Source: Maridesulfovibrio sp.
GTDB lineage: Bacteria; Desulfobacterota; Desulfovibrionia; Desulfovibrionales; Desulfovibrionaceae
DNA length: 64,000 nt
Direction of reading: 5' to 3'
Assembly: GCF_963676065.1 (NCBI RefSeq)
Contig: NZ_OY780933.1
Coordinates: 1,054,001-1,118,000 of the forward strand
The notes under the pieces were generated by a model. It saw nothing but the letters and a program-made list of their open reading frames with translations, did not search any database and was not told the origin of the DNA. Shown here piece after piece: positions 1 through 9,062 of this stretch. How positions within the stretch are numbered: the stretch's first letter is position 1; every line of letters starts with the position of its first letter. The position numbers were made by a program, and so were the translations under genes.

Positions 1-530
1 GTATTGAAGACCCTGATGGAAACAGAGGGAATGCTGAACATGGAGGCATAGTATTTCACGTAAAGTTCAGCTGTGTATTTGTTAATGGCGTATGGTGTCT
101 CATGTGGATAGATGTAATCCTGCTCGTTCATCATGGCGGCGTTGCCGTACACGCAGGAAGAGGAGGTATATACAAATTTTTTCAGGTTTTTATTATCCTT
201 GCATATCTCCAGAAGATTCATGGTGCCTATAATATTGGCCTGCACATCTTTGAAAGGGTGGTCAACTGAATTCTGATTCGCGAAGTGAGCTGCCAGATGG
301 AAGACATAGTCCGGCTTGAACTCCTCCATTTCAGTGCGGTAGGATTTAATTTCTCCGATATCAGCCTGTACAAAGGTGATGCGTTGATCACTCGGAAGGT
401 AGTTTTTATAACCGGAAGAAAGGTCGTCAAGAACCATAATCGAGCTTGCGCCGGCTTTCAGAAGTCTTTCGATTAAATTCAGGCCGATTGCGCCGGCACC
501 GCCTGTAACAAGTACTTTGGCATTATTCAT
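1..530 (-). CDS. NAD-dependent sugar-nucleotide epimerase/dehydratase (extended SDR), 3' part missing
   Basis: About 176 residues are visible before the gene leaves the left edge. The N-terminus VLVTGGAGAIG is the Rossmann NAD(P)-binding loop of extended short-chain dehydrogenases. Further in are HLAAHFANQNSV, TSSSCVYG and YAINK, the last being the catalytic YxxxK motif. The family epimerises or dehydrates NDP-sugars in the cytoplasm. The start overlaps the stop of the upstream glycosyltransferase by 8 nt, so it is the last visible gene of the minus-strand polysaccharide operon. The exact sugar (UDP-Glc/GlcNAc 4-epimerase or dTDP-glucose dehydratase type) cannot be told from this fragment. 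Confidence 0.85.
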   Translation of the reverse strand, partial: MNNAKVLVTGGAGAIGLNLIERLLKAGASSIMVLDDLSSGYKNYLPSDQRITFVQADIGEIKSYRTEMEEFKPDYVFHLAAHFANQNSVDHPFKDVQANIIGTMNLLEICKDNKNLKKFVYTSSSCVYGNAAMMNEQDYIYPHETPYAINKYTAELYVKYYASMFSIPSVSIRVFN

Positions 531-1701
531 TGAAAAGGGCCTCACGTATGTTTTCGTAGCTGTTGTTCATGTTGTAGAAATCTTTTCCTTCATTACGCAG
601 CTCGGTAAGGTTGATTGAGTCGAGCCTGCGTATGAGCGCGGCAATGGACGGAACATCTGCACTGTCGGCCACCAGAAGTTCTTTCTGGATGTCCCGCACA
701 ATCTGGGTTGTTGTAGAGGATAAAGGACTCAATGCAACCACGGGTTTGCCGGCACCGATGTAATCGGCGAGCTTGGAAGGGAAAAACGGAGAATCCTTGA
801 GCGGTGCATCAATGACTAGCAGAATGTCCGCTTCCGAAAGGACTTTTATGGAATCCAGATATGGAATCGGATCGAAGAATTTGATCAGCTCCGGACATTT
901 TTGTTCAGCCAGTTGCCGTTCGTCTTCTTTCATGCGTCCGTAAAAATGAAATTCGAGATTCTGCGGTTGTACTTTGTTAACAGCTTCAATGAGCGGTGCT
1001 GCCGAGCGCAGGCCGTATATGTTGCCGGTGTGGGCAATAATTTTTTTCTGCGGTTCGGTTTTCCTGCGTGTATACAGACTGGGGTCAAAAACATGGGGCA
1101 GGACTTTAATTTTATCCCGGTCAGCTTCAAGCCCTTTGACGAAAAGTTCTTTGGTCTTTTCTGATGTCACGGTGATGGTGTCCGCTCGTGAAATCACCGT
1201 TTTCTCGTACATTTTGTTAATCTTGCGCTGGATAGCCGTGCGATATGAAAGATATGGGTTCAGTGTCCAGGGATCGGAAAAGTGCGCCGCCCAATGCAGA
1301 TTGCGATCGGTTTCCTTGACTGCCAGCCCCGCCAGGTGGTTAACCAGCGGAGTGGAGTGGGTGTAGAGCGCATCGATCTGAAATTCTTTGATCAGCTTGA
1401 TGGCCGTAGAGGCGGCTGGGAATTTCCACCAGAATTTACGGTCGGTGATTTCAAGGCCTCCACAGATATAGTGGAGCCATTTTTCACCGGGCAATCTGTT
1501 CATACGGTGGATGGTCAGGTTTTCGTGATCCTTGCAGAGTTGATGATCCAGAAATTCAAAGTCAGGATTCTCACAGCAGGTCAGAACGTGCACTCGGTGC
1601 CCATTTCTCGCTAAAGCGCAGGCCCTTCGCTGAACCTGAATGGATTCAGGGGAAAGAATAGGCGGAAAGTCATATGTTATGAAGAGGATTGATTTTTTCA
1701 T
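523..1701 (-). CDS. Family 4 glycosyltransferase
   Basis: 392 residues, the usual GT4 (GT-B fold) length. The N-terminal half has a glycine-poor opening with DFPPILSPESIQVQRRACALARNGHRV, as in WcaI/WbuB-like enzymes. The C-terminal half contains KIIAHTGNIYG and ADILLVIDAPLKDSPFFPSKLADYIGAGKPVVAL, the retaining-GT4 donor-site region with the E/D-x7-E-type motif degenerate. It probably adds a sugar to a lipid-linked polysaccharide intermediate at the inner face of the membrane. It lies 4 nt after the next upstream GT4 gene and overlaps the epimerase. Donor and acceptor are unknown. Confidence 0.85.
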   Translation of the reverse strand: MKKSILFITYDFPPILSPESIQVQRRACALARNGHRVHVLTCCENPDFEFLDHQLCKDHENLTIHRMNRLPGEKWLHYICGGLEITDRKFWWKFPAASTAIKLIKEFQIDALYTHSTPLVNHLAGLAVKETDRNLHWAAHFSDPWTLNPYLSYRTAIQRKINKMYEKTVISRADTITVTSEKTKELFVKGLEADRDKIKVLPHVFDPSLYTRRKTEPQKKIIAHTGNIYGLRSAAPLIEAVNKVQPQNLEFHFYGRMKEDERQLAEQKCPELIKFFDPIPYLDSIKVLSEADILLVIDAPLKDSPFFPSKLADYIGAGKPVVALSPLSSTTTQIVRDIQKELLVADSADVPSIAALIRRLDSINLTELRNEGKDFYNMNNSYENIREALFNE

Positions 1702-1705
1702 AATA

Positions 1706-2863
1706 TTAAATTCGGCTATCCAAGATCTGTCTGTATAGATCTGCGTAACGTTCTTCTACCTGACAGGGCATCCAGTGTTTTTCACCATAATTTCGTGTTT
1801 TGGTTCCCAGTTGTTCCCTGTAGGATTGATCTTTCATTTTTTGCAGGGCTTCCGCATATCCTGATACAGAGTTTTCAACAAGCTCAATCCAACCATCCTC
1901 AAATTCAGGGACCTGGTTTTTGTTGTCCCTCCTGTTGACAATGATCGGTAAACCACACAAAGAAGCTTCAAGTACGGTCTTGGGTATCCCGTCGTAATCA
2001 CAGTGAATGGCGAAGATATCATACGAAGGACTTATTTTGCAGAGTTCATCATTGGCTATTCGTTTTATGAAATTTGCTTGCCCTGTCCCGTCTACTTTGC
2101 TGGCTTTTTCCATAAGCTCTGATCGCAGAGGACCGTCACCGACCACCGTTATCTCAGCTCCGGTTTTTATGGTTGCCTCTATAAGGTGTTCAGGATTTTT
2201 TCCGGGAATAAGTCTGCCCACTGACAGAATCTTTAACGGTCCTTCGGAAAAGTAAGTTTCTTTTCTTGCTATTTTGTCAGGGGTTACCGCATTGTATATA
2301 GTTTGTAGTTCTCCAGTCTGTCTTTTTTGGACGTAGGAGAGAATCGATTTATATACAACAACCACTGAGTCAGCATTTTTGAGTGTGATGTTTTCCACTG
2401 CGGCAGTGAAGTGGTAGTAAAGGAAATTTTTCCAGCCGAAACTGATGTCCCGGCGGTTTTCATCCGGGTGGGTGTGCAAGGAGACCACGTAAGGAATTCC
2501 CAGCTCCCTTTTAATTTCGGAGGCAACAAATCCGTTGATATAGTTACCGTAGCTGCGGATAAGGTCCGGCTTAATCTCTTTTGCAAGCTCAATCCCTTTG
2601 GCAGCCCACCCTTTGAGCAAGGCAGGCCGCCAGAAGAGGGATTTTAAGAGCAGTACTTTGTCGGCCGGAAGGTTATGGATGTGCAGTTTCGCGTTTCCGG
2701 CCATTTGTTGCAGAGCTTCCGTGTTGGGTTTGTCTCCGTTGGTCATTAGGATGTGCACATCATCAAAGACCTCCCCGGGGTTGTAGTAACGGGAGGTTAT
2801 TTCCCCTTTTTCTTCGAGGTGAGAAAGGGGATCAGTGATAATATTAAGGAGAGTTCTACCCAT
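1706..2863 (-). CDS. Family 4 glycosyltransferase
   Basis: 385 residues with GT4 signatures: ILSVGRLIPGKNPEHLIEA at the start of the nucleotide-binding domain, ITVVGDGPLRSELMEKA, and SYDIFAIHCDYDGIPKTVLEASLCGLPIIV, where the E of PKTVLEA is the donor-contacting glutamate. It probably transfers a sugar during O-antigen or capsule assembly in the cytoplasm. It sits 13 nt downstream of the fused oxidoreductase/acetyltransferase gene, so the sugar made by that pair may be its substrate. No Shine-Dalgarno sequence is obvious, so translational coupling is likely. Confidence 0.87.
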   Translation of the reverse strand: MGRTLLNIITDPLSHLEEKGEITSRYYNPGEVFDDVHILMTNGDKPNTEALQQMAGNAKLHIHNLPADKVLLLKSLFWRPALLKGWAAKGIELAKEIKPDLIRSYGNYINGFVASEIKRELGIPYVVSLHTHPDENRRDISFGWKNFLYYHFTAAVENITLKNADSVVVVYKSILSYVQKRQTGELQTIYNAVTPDKIARKETYFSEGPLKILSVGRLIPGKNPEHLIEATIKTGAEITVVGDGPLRSELMEKASKVDGTGQANFIKRIANDELCKISPSYDIFAIHCDYDGIPKTVLEASLCGLPIIVNRRDNKNQVPEFEDGWIELVENSVSGYAEALQKMKDQSYREQLGTKTRNYGEKHWMPCQVEERYADLYRQILDSRI

Positions 2864-2876
2864 TAATCAGCTCTTT

Positions 2877-4445
2877 TTATTCGCAGGGGGTCAGGCTGTT
2901 TTCGCCTGTCTCTTCATATTTTTTGTTACAGCTTGCACACTCAAGGGATTGAGGCAGAATCTCGCCGCATTCGCAGACCCAGCCAATCCTTTTTGCGGGT
3001 GTGCCAACCATGAGGGCGTAATCGGGAACATCCTTGGTTACGACTGCGCCAGCACCGATAAGGGCGTATCTGCCAACTGTGTTGCCGCAAACGATTGTGC
3101 TGTTTGCTCCGAGGGTAGCCCCTTTTTTAATCAGGGTTTCACGCACTTCGTTCATGCGATTTACATGGGCACGGGGATTGAACACGTTGGTGAAGACCAT
3201 GGAAGGTCCGCAGAAGACGTCATCTTCAAGGGTAACACCCTTGTAAACTGAAACATTGTTCTGTATTTTGCAGCCATTACCGATAGTTACGTCAGGTCCG
3301 GCCACAACATTCTGACCTAGGTTGCAGTTCTCACCAATGCTGGTGTTCTTCATCACGTGGGAAAAGTGCCAGATTTTGGTTCCCGCACCTATAGAGGCTC
3401 CATCGTCTACTGCTGCTGTCTCGTGTACCTGAGCTAAATTCTCTTCAACAGCTGAGTTGAGCAGAACTTCGCAGCCTTTTGTGTTCATGGACTTCTGGGC
3501 TGCGTTGAGAACTTTGAGAACCCTCAACCCTTCTTCTGCGTCGGTTCTGGGAAAAATTCCTGAATCAATGCAGTCAAGGAAGTGTTTGCATTCAAGAAAA
3601 AGAGGCTCGTCCTGCGGGATTTCAACCCGTTCAGCGTCTGCTTTATTGGGTACAGGAACATTGTTTTTCCATTCAACCTTATGCGGATAGAGAAGGAGTT
3701 TTTCTTCCCAGGGCAGGGTGTCGTCGAATACGGCCATTTTTTTGTCACCGACTACAACCAGCTTCTGTTCTTTGAAGGGATGCAGCCATGAAACAAATAT
3801 ATGGGCTTTGGTTCCGCTGGGGAACTCAAGGTGAGTGGTGGTTACATCCGCAATATGCTGGTGCAGGTAATTCCCGCCGGTGGCGATTACCTTTTCCGGT
3901 TCTTCCCCGGTAAGGGAGAGGATCATGGAAATATCATGCGGTGCAAACGACCAAAGGATGTTTTCCTCACGGCGGATTTTGCCGAGGTTCAGTCTGTTGG
4001 AATAGATGTAGTTTATACGTCCAAGCTCACCTGATTCCACTATTTCGCGTAATTTAACGAAGATAGGGTGGTATTGCAGCAAATGTCCGACCATGAGGAT
4101 AAGTTTTTTATCCTTAGCAATCTTAATCAGCTCTTCAGCTTCCTTCTCATCCAGTACCAGCGGTTTTTCAACATATACGTGTTTTCCGGCAAGCAGTGCT
4201 TCCTTGGCAAGTCCAAAATGGGTTTCAGCAGGGGTGGCGATTATTATTCCATCAATCTCGTCGTTGGAAAGAACATCCGCATAGGAAAGCACTGTTTCAA
4301 CTTCAGGATACTGTTCTTTGAAGTTTGCCAGTGTTTCCTCGTTGGTATCGCAGATCATTTTCAGCGCACCGGTGCGGTCATAGTTACGGACAAGGTTTTT
4401 GCCCCAATAACCGGAACCGACTACAGCAACTTTAAGTTCGCTCAT
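2877..4445 (-). CDS. Fused Gfo/Idh/MocA dehydrogenase and left-handed beta-helix N-acetyltransferase (WlbA-WlbB type)
   Basis: 522 residues joining two enzymes normally encoded separately. Residues 1 to about 320 are a Gfo/Idh/MocA oxidoreductase: [16 protein letters not shown] binds [11 protein letters not shown] carries the family EKP motif, and [10 protein letters not shown] is near the active site. From about 330 there are hexapeptide repeats ([35 protein letters not shown]), the left-handed beta-helix of WbpD/WlbB acetyltransferases. The tail has two CxC/CxxC pairs (VCECG, CASC) that could form a zinc ribbon. Together with the aminotransferase 11 nt upstream it would oxidise C3 of a UDP-sugar, then acetylate the 3-amino product. 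The C6 dehydrogenase (WbpA type) is not in the window. Confidence 0.88.
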   Translation of the reverse strand: MSELKVAVVGSGYWGKNLVRNYDRTGALKMICDTNEETLANFKEQYPEVETVLSYADVLSNDEIDGIIIATPAETHFGLAKEALLAGKHVYVEKPLVLDEKEAEELIKIAKDKKLILMVGHLLQYHPIFVKLREIVESGELGRINYIYSNRLNLGKIRREENILWSFAPHDISMILSLTGEEPEKVIATGGNYLHQHIADVTTTHLEFPSGTKAHIFVSWLHPFKEQKLVVVGDKKMAVFDDTLPWEEKLLLYPHKVEWKNNVPVPNKADAERVEIPQDEPLFLECKHFLDCIDSGIFPRTDAEEGLRVLKVLNAAQKSMNTKGCEVLLNSAVEENLAQVHETAAVDDGASIGAGTKIWHFSHVMKNTSIGENCNLGQNVVAGPDVTIGNGCKIQNNVSVYKGVTLEDDVFCGPSMVFTNVFNPRAHVNRMNEVRETLIKKGATLGANSTIVCGNTVGRYALIGAGAVVTKDVPDYALMVGTPAKRIGWVCECGEILPQSLECASCNKKYEETGENSLTPCE

Positions 4446-4456
4446 GGGAATCTTCC

Positions 4457-5614
4457 TTATGCGTTTCTGATTGCTTCAGCGATCATTTCCTGTTGTTCCC
4501 TTTCAAGGTAGGGATGCATGGGGATAGCAAAGATACGTTTTGCTGCGTCTTCACTCACCGGGCAGTCCCCTTCTTTATATCCGAGATCTTTGAAAGCGGT
4601 CTGCAGGTGAAGAGGAATCGGGTAATAGATGGGGGAAGGCACGCCTTTTTCTTTCAGCGCAGCCTGAATGCGGTCACGATGCTCACTGTCTTTGGCCAGC
4701 GGGCAGTACTGTGCCCATACCGAACGGTAACCTTCGGGGGCGGTGGGGACGGTCAGTCCTTCAACGTCAGCGAGAAGTTCCGCGTAGGTATCAGCCACTT
4801 TGTCGCGTAGGTCTACTTCTTCAGGAAAGATTTCGAATTTTGCGTTCAGTATTGCTGCCTGCAAGGTATCGAGGCGGCCATTGATGCCCAAGCGGACGTT
4901 GTCGTATTTATCCGGTCCCTGTCCGTGTACACGGTGGGAGCGCAGACGTGCTATCAGTTGGTCGTCGTCAGTGAAGCACATACCGCCGTCTCCGTAGCAG
5001 CCGAGGGGTTTTGCCGGGAAGAAAGAGGTGCAGGTGATATCCCCGAGGGAGCAAGCCCGCTTGCCCTTGTACTCGCCGCCGAAACCTTGAGCTGCATCTT
5101 CAATGATAAACAGGTCATGCTTGTCGGCAATGGCTTTGATTGCATCATAGTCGGCTGGCTGGCCGAAGAGATCTACGGAAATGACTCCCTTGGGGGTCAG
5201 GTCCGTAACCTTGGGTAGGACCATACCGTTGTCGGCGCCCTTCATGGCTTCGATGGTTTTTTCAAGCTTCTCGGGGTCGATGTTGAAGGTCACGGGATCA
5301 ATATCAACGTAAACCGGAGTTGCTCCTAAAACCGCGATTGCTTCGGCTGTTGCAAAAAAGGTGAAGGGAGTGGTGAAGACAGCATCTCCCGGCTTGATGT
5401 CCAGCGCCATAAGGGCGAGAGTGAGGGCATCGGTTCCTGATGCGCAGCCGAGTGCGTGTTTGGTGCCGCAATATTCAGCGAGATTCTTTTCAAGAGCTGA
5501 AATTTCAGGTCCCATGATGTAAGCACCATGTTCAAGGACGTTGTCCATGTTTGCGCGGACCTGGTCTTCAATGCGGGAAAACTGTTTTTTGAGATCAATA
5601 AAAGGTATACCCAT
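4457..5614 (-). CDS. DegT/DnrJ/EryC1 PLP-dependent sugar aminotransferase (WbpE-like)
   Basis: 385 residues from the chosen start. [11 protein letters not shown] at the N-terminus, [42 protein letters not shown] and [14 protein letters not shown] are DegT/DnrJ/EryC1 motifs; the K in PAKPLG is the PLP-binding lysine. It transfers an amino group from glutamate to the 3-keto sugar made by the oxidoreductase domain encoded next. An ATG 15 nt further upstream (5629) has no ribosome site, while GGAG lies 9 nt before the ATG at 5614, so I chose 5614. The gene follows the winged-helix regulator in the same operon. Confidence 0.92.
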   Translation of the reverse strand: MGIPFIDLKKQFSRIEDQVRANMDNVLEHGAYIMGPEISALEKNLAEYCGTKHALGCASGTDALTLALMALDIKPGDAVFTTPFTFFATAEAIAVLGATPVYVDIDPVTFNIDPEKLEKTIEAMKGADNGMVLPKVTDLTPKGVISVDLFGQPADYDAIKAIADKHDLFIIEDAAQGFGGEYKGKRACSLGDITCTSFFPAKPLGCYGDGGMCFTDDDQLIARLRSHRVHGQGPDKYDNVRLGINGRLDTLQAAILNAKFEIFPEEVDLRDKVADTYAELLADVEGLTVPTAPEGYRSVWAQYCPLAKDSEHRDRIQAALKEKGVPSPIYYPIPLHLQTAFKDLGYKEGDCPVSEDAAKRIFAIPMHPYLEREQQEMIAEAIRNA

Positions 5615-5653
5615 GAGATTATTCTCCATGTTTTAATGCGTGGGTTTATTTGA

Positions 5654-6181
5654 TTAGACAACCTTCCAATTCGGACGTCTTAAATAAATTTCACTTGTGT
5701 TATCAAATTCTTCTGTGTTTAGGACCATAAGCCTGATTTTGCGTTTGATAGCTTGCTCGGCTTTGGAGCAGAGATCGCCTATGCGGTCAGGATTGGTATC
5801 GTCACCTATGATAAGGACATCTATGATACCTGAGTCGATTCCTTTGGCGTAATCATCAAGGATATATACAGAATCGACTTTACCGATAGTGGACAAAATA
5901 TATTCCAGAATCTGGTCAATACCTATATATTTGCGGACTATTGAGCTGATTTCCGGAAAGAATGGGTGGGATGAATTGGCGTTGTAGTATATATAGCGCC
6001 CTTCTTTCTTTTTGTTCAGATATCCTGCTTCACTCAAGCCATCCAGTTCTTCCTTCATGGCATTGGGTGAGACATCAAATTCTGCAGCCAACTCCCTAAG
6101 GTATGAGGAAACGTCGGGATTGAGGAAAAGCTTGAGCAGCAGCTTTATACGTGTCTTTGATGTGAATAATTCTTTAAGCAT
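5654..6181 (-). CDS. Winged-helix regulator with a degenerate nucleotidyltransferase-like domain
   Basis: 175 residues. Residues 1-75 form an ArsR-like winged helix (SSYLRELAAEFDVSPNAMKEELDGLSEAGYL followed by the wing KKEGRYIYYNA). Residues about 85-175 resemble the minimal nucleotidyltransferase fold: DYAKGIDSGIIDVLIIG matches the GS-x-A-x-G-x2-SDID region, but the GS pair and one aspartate are absent, so catalysis is unlikely. It is the first gene of the polysaccharide operon, and a perfect inverted repeat lies just upstream of its start (6188-6214). I infer that it regulates its own operon. The effector is unknown. Confidence 0.75.
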   Translation of the reverse strand: MLKELFTSKTRIKLLLKLFLNPDVSSYLRELAAEFDVSPNAMKEELDGLSEAGYLNKKKEGRYIYYNANSSHPFFPEISSIVRKYIGIDQILEYILSTIGKVDSVYILDDYAKGIDSGIIDVLIIGDDTNPDRIGDLCSKAEQAIKRKIRLMVLNTEEFDNTSEIYLRRPNWKVV

Positions 6182-6187
6182 GATGTT

Positions 6188-6214
6188 AGTTCGTTAAGTT
6201 ATTCTGAACGAACT
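6188..6214. promoter_or_regulatory. Inverted repeat just upstream of the winged-helix gene (candidate operator)
   Basis: AGTTCGTT (6188-6195) and AACGAACT (6207-6214) are perfect 8-bp arms around an 11-nt spacer, about one helical turn. It starts 7 nt upstream of the regulator's ATG on the minus strand, where a repressor would block transcription or initiation. Binding by the adjacent product is inferred from position only. Confidence 0.45.
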
Positions 6215-6270
6215 GTCAAATCGATTTGTGAAATTTCTTGGCTTATATTGATTTGAGGGAGATGTAATTA

Positions 6271-7134
6271 TTAAACCAAATCTTTATAAAGTATTGTCAT
6301 GATCTGGTGTTCTGTCAGTGATTGCAGTATTTTTTCAAGCTTGTTGTTTTCCACAATGTCGTAAGGGTCAAAGTAGTGAGTAAGAAACAGGTCATGTTCC
6401 CTAATAACTTTGATGGTCGCTTCAAATTCTTCAATAAAAAGAAGGTCATCTCCAAGAAATGGATTGCTTTTTCGGAGCATATTCCATGAGTCGAAGATAG
6501 CTAAGGGGAAATGCAGGCTGCACCCAGTGGGAATCTCTGTTATTCCGTGTGAATGGAGCGAAGGTGCGCCGTACCCTTTGTACCCGCAGGCAGCGGTTGA
6601 ACTGCTGTATTTATAGCCCAGCTCGGCGAGTATTGGATATACACTTTCTGTATGCAGGTTACCATAATGAGGAGTTCTAAAGCCGATGCTCTCTACGCCA
6701 AGAATTTTTTCTATCGCTTCATGCGCCTGCTCAACTTCCGCTTTTTGCTCGGCATAAGAAAGTTTGTTGAAAAAGCGGTCCGGGGCCCAATGGGGATTAT
6801 CAGGATGAGTGTAGGTATGGTTAATGATTTCATGACCTTCGGCCACAGCACGTTTATGAATATCCGGATATTTTTCAACAAATTTACCGATGACCGCAAA
6901 ACCAGCCTTTATATCGTGCTTTTTGAGCATATCCAGTAAAAGTGGAAAGGCGGCAATGTCCTTTTCAAAATCAAAGTCAAAGGTCAGTACATATGCTGCT
7001 TCATCGCAGGGATTTATCTGCTTGCCCATGAATTGTGTAAAATATTGTTCCGGGAAAGTTAAATGGACAACTTTTCGGAGCAGATATGCCATGTATTTAT
7101 TTTTTACGGGGCGTATGAGCGGGGTTGGGATCAT
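6271..7134 (-). CDS. Polysaccharide deacetylase family protein (NodB-type)
   Basis: 287 residues. The NodB-homology motifs are visible: YVLTFDFDFEKD gives the catalytic base and a metal aspartate, EIINHTYTHPD supplies the HxxxH metal ligands, and IGFRTPHYGNL is the RxPxG-like third motif. Enzymes of this family remove N-acetyl groups from sugars or act on related C-N bonds. No signal peptide is evident, so a cytoplasmic or membrane-associated substrate is more likely. It is the last gene of the block with the PglE- and PglF-like genes, 54 nt downstream of the PglF-like gene. The start has no clear ribosome site. Confidence 0.85.
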   Translation of the reverse strand: MIPTPLIRPVKNKYMAYLLRKVVHLTFPEQYFTQFMGKQINPCDEAAYVLTFDFDFEKDIAAFPLLLDMLKKHDIKAGFAVIGKFVEKYPDIHKRAVAEGHEIINHTYTHPDNPHWAPDRFFNKLSYAEQKAEVEQAHEAIEKILGVESIGFRTPHYGNLHTESVYPILAELGYKYSSSTAACGYKGYGAPSLHSHGITEIPTGCSLHFPLAIFDSWNMLRKSNPFLGDDLLFIEEFEATIKVIREHDLFLTHYFDPYDIVENNKLEKILQSLTEHQIMTILYKDLV

Positions 7135-7188
7135 TGCAAAATATCCATCAATTTTATTTATTGGTCTCGTACATTTTGAGTGTACTTT

Positions 7189-9060
7189 CTACCCTTCTTC
7201 ATCAAACTCAGGGACCACGGTATGCAGCGTGGTCCTTACTTTTTCCGCATGGAATAGGTCAGCCGCAGCTTTCATCTCGGCAAGCTGTTTCTTGAATTTT
7301 GCGCAATAAGCCGCGTGGTCGTTTTCAAAGCCCTTTAGAACCATGATTTTATCATGCTCGGTGCGTACAATGCCTTCGCCTTCAGTGATCAACTCTTCGT
7401 ATAGTTTTTCACCTTCACGCAGGCCAGTGAAAATAATTTCGATATCCTTGCCGGGTTCCTTGCCGGAGAGTCTGATCAGGTCGTGGGCCATGTCGGCTAT
7501 TTTGATCGGTTCACCCATTTCAAGGATGAAAATTTCGCCGCCCTCGGCCATAACTCCAGCCTGCAGGATTAGCTGGGCCGCTTCGGAGATGGACATGAAA
7601 TAGCGGGTAACATCTTTGTGGGTTACGGTGACAGGCCCGCCTTTCTCGATCTGTCGGCGGAAAAGAGGGACCACCGAACCGGAGGAACCGACTACGTTGC
7701 CGAAGCGAACAGCCATGAAAGTTGTTTTGGAATCGTGAAACAGACGCATGAGTAATTCAGTTACCCGTTTGGAGGCACCCATTATGTTGGTTGGGCGCAC
7801 GGCCTTGTCTGTAGAGACGATTACAAAGCGGGCTACACCGTGCTTGTTCGCAGCAGTCATGACGTTTTTGGTGCCGCAGATGTTGTTATGCACAGCCTGC
7901 CACGGATTGCGTTCCATCATGGGGACGTGTTTATAAGCGGCCGCGTGAAACACTGTTTGGGGCTTGTATTTGCCAAAGGTTTCATCCATTAGCTGTTCGT
8001 CCTGCACAGATCCCAGTACAGTGACATAATCAAAAAATTTAATTTCGTGATGCAGCTCCATCTGGATGCCGTAAAGATTGGCTTCGCTGGAATCGACCAG
8101 AATGAGTTTCGCCGGATTGAAGCGCACCACCTGCCGAACCAGTTCAGATCCAATTGAACCTCCGCATCCGGTTACGAGCACGGTTTTGCCGGAAAGGTAT
8201 TCGCTGATGGAAGTGCTGTCCAATTGTACCGGGGCCCGGCCCAGCAAATCCTGATAGCTTACATCTCGCAATGCCTTAATGCCGACTTTACCGTTTATGA
8301 TTTCATCCATTCCGGGCAGAATTTTATAAGGCAGTCCGGTATCTTTGCAGGCATCGATTATTTCACGCATCTGTGCACCGGAAGCCTCGGCCACGGCAAT
8401 GAGGATTTCATTGACACATTTATTTTCCACCAGTTCCTGAAGATCTGAAAGAGGACCCAGCACTGGTACGCCGTGGATAGTGCGGCCTTTCTTGTGCTTG
8501 TCGTTATCCAGAAAGCCGATGGGCCGGTAAGTCAGCTGCCCGCTGCTGATGATTTCACGCACAACCTTTTCGCCTGCACGTCCAGCTCCGATAATCAGGG
8601 CATTGTTGCCGTCAATGGGACATTTTTCCGGTGAAAAATGGATATTATTTCCGTCTTTGTATGCATAGAATGAGCGGATTATGACCCTCATTCCACCGCA
8701 CATGAAAACAGTCAGCATCCAATCGATAATAAATACCCCTCGGGAAAAGCCGCCGAAGCCGAACTTGTACAGCACGAGGGTGACCAGAATAATGGATTGC
8801 AAAAAAGTTGCTTCAAGGATGTGCCAAAGGTCACGCAGGCTGGTGTAACGCCACATGCCCCGGTAAAGGCCAAGTCCCAGAAAAACCGAAAACTTAATAG
8901 TTACCGTGTACTTGATAATTTCAAAGCACTGTGTTTGAGCGTATTCCGGCAGATTGAAATCAAACCGGAACAGGTAGGCACCGTAAAAAGCACCTACAAA
9001 TATAATCAGGTCCAGCAGGACCATGAGGTAAAAATTTGCGTTACGCAGGTTATGGATCAT
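7189..9060 (-). CDS. Membrane UDP-GlcNAc 4,6-dehydratase (PglF/WbpM/CapD-like)
   Basis: 623 residues. Four hydrophobic segments lie in the first 130 residues (e.g. FYLMVLLDLIIFVGAFYGAYL). Then come a CoA-binding-like Rossmann domain (NALIIGAGRAGEKVV) and the SDR catalytic domain (VLVTGCGGSIGSEL, HAAAYKHVPMME, STDKAVRPTNIMGASKR). The catalytic tyrosine is replaced by methionine (MGASK), as is typical of the PglF/WbpM group. It makes the UDP-4-keto-6-deoxy sugar used by the aminotransferase encoded 2 nt upstream. An in-frame GTG at 9075 lacks a ribosome site; the ATG at 9060 has GGAAG at 6 nt and was chosen. Confidence 0.92.
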   Translation of the reverse strand: MIHNLRNANFYLMVLLDLIIFVGAFYGAYLFRFDFNLPEYAQTQCFEIIKYTVTIKFSVFLGLGLYRGMWRYTSLRDLWHILEATFLQSIILVTLVLYKFGFGGFSRGVFIIDWMLTVFMCGGMRVIIRSFYAYKDGNNIHFSPEKCPIDGNNALIIGAGRAGEKVVREIISSGQLTYRPIGFLDNDKHKKGRTIHGVPVLGPLSDLQELVENKCVNEILIAVAEASGAQMREIIDACKDTGLPYKILPGMDEIINGKVGIKALRDVSYQDLLGRAPVQLDSTSISEYLSGKTVLVTGCGGSIGSELVRQVVRFNPAKLILVDSSEANLYGIQMELHHEIKFFDYVTVLGSVQDEQLMDETFGKYKPQTVFHAAAYKHVPMMERNPWQAVHNNICGTKNVMTAANKHGVARFVIVSTDKAVRPTNIMGASKRVTELLMRLFHDSKTTFMAVRFGNVVGSSGSVVPLFRRQIEKGGPVTVTHKDVTRYFMSISEAAQLILQAGVMAEGGEIFILEMGEPIKIADMAHDLIRLSGKEPGKDIEIIFTGLREGEKLYEELITEGEGIVRTEHDKIMVLKGFENDHAAYCAKFKKQLAEMKAAADLFHAEKVRTTLHTVVPEFDEEG

Positions 9061-9062
9061 GT

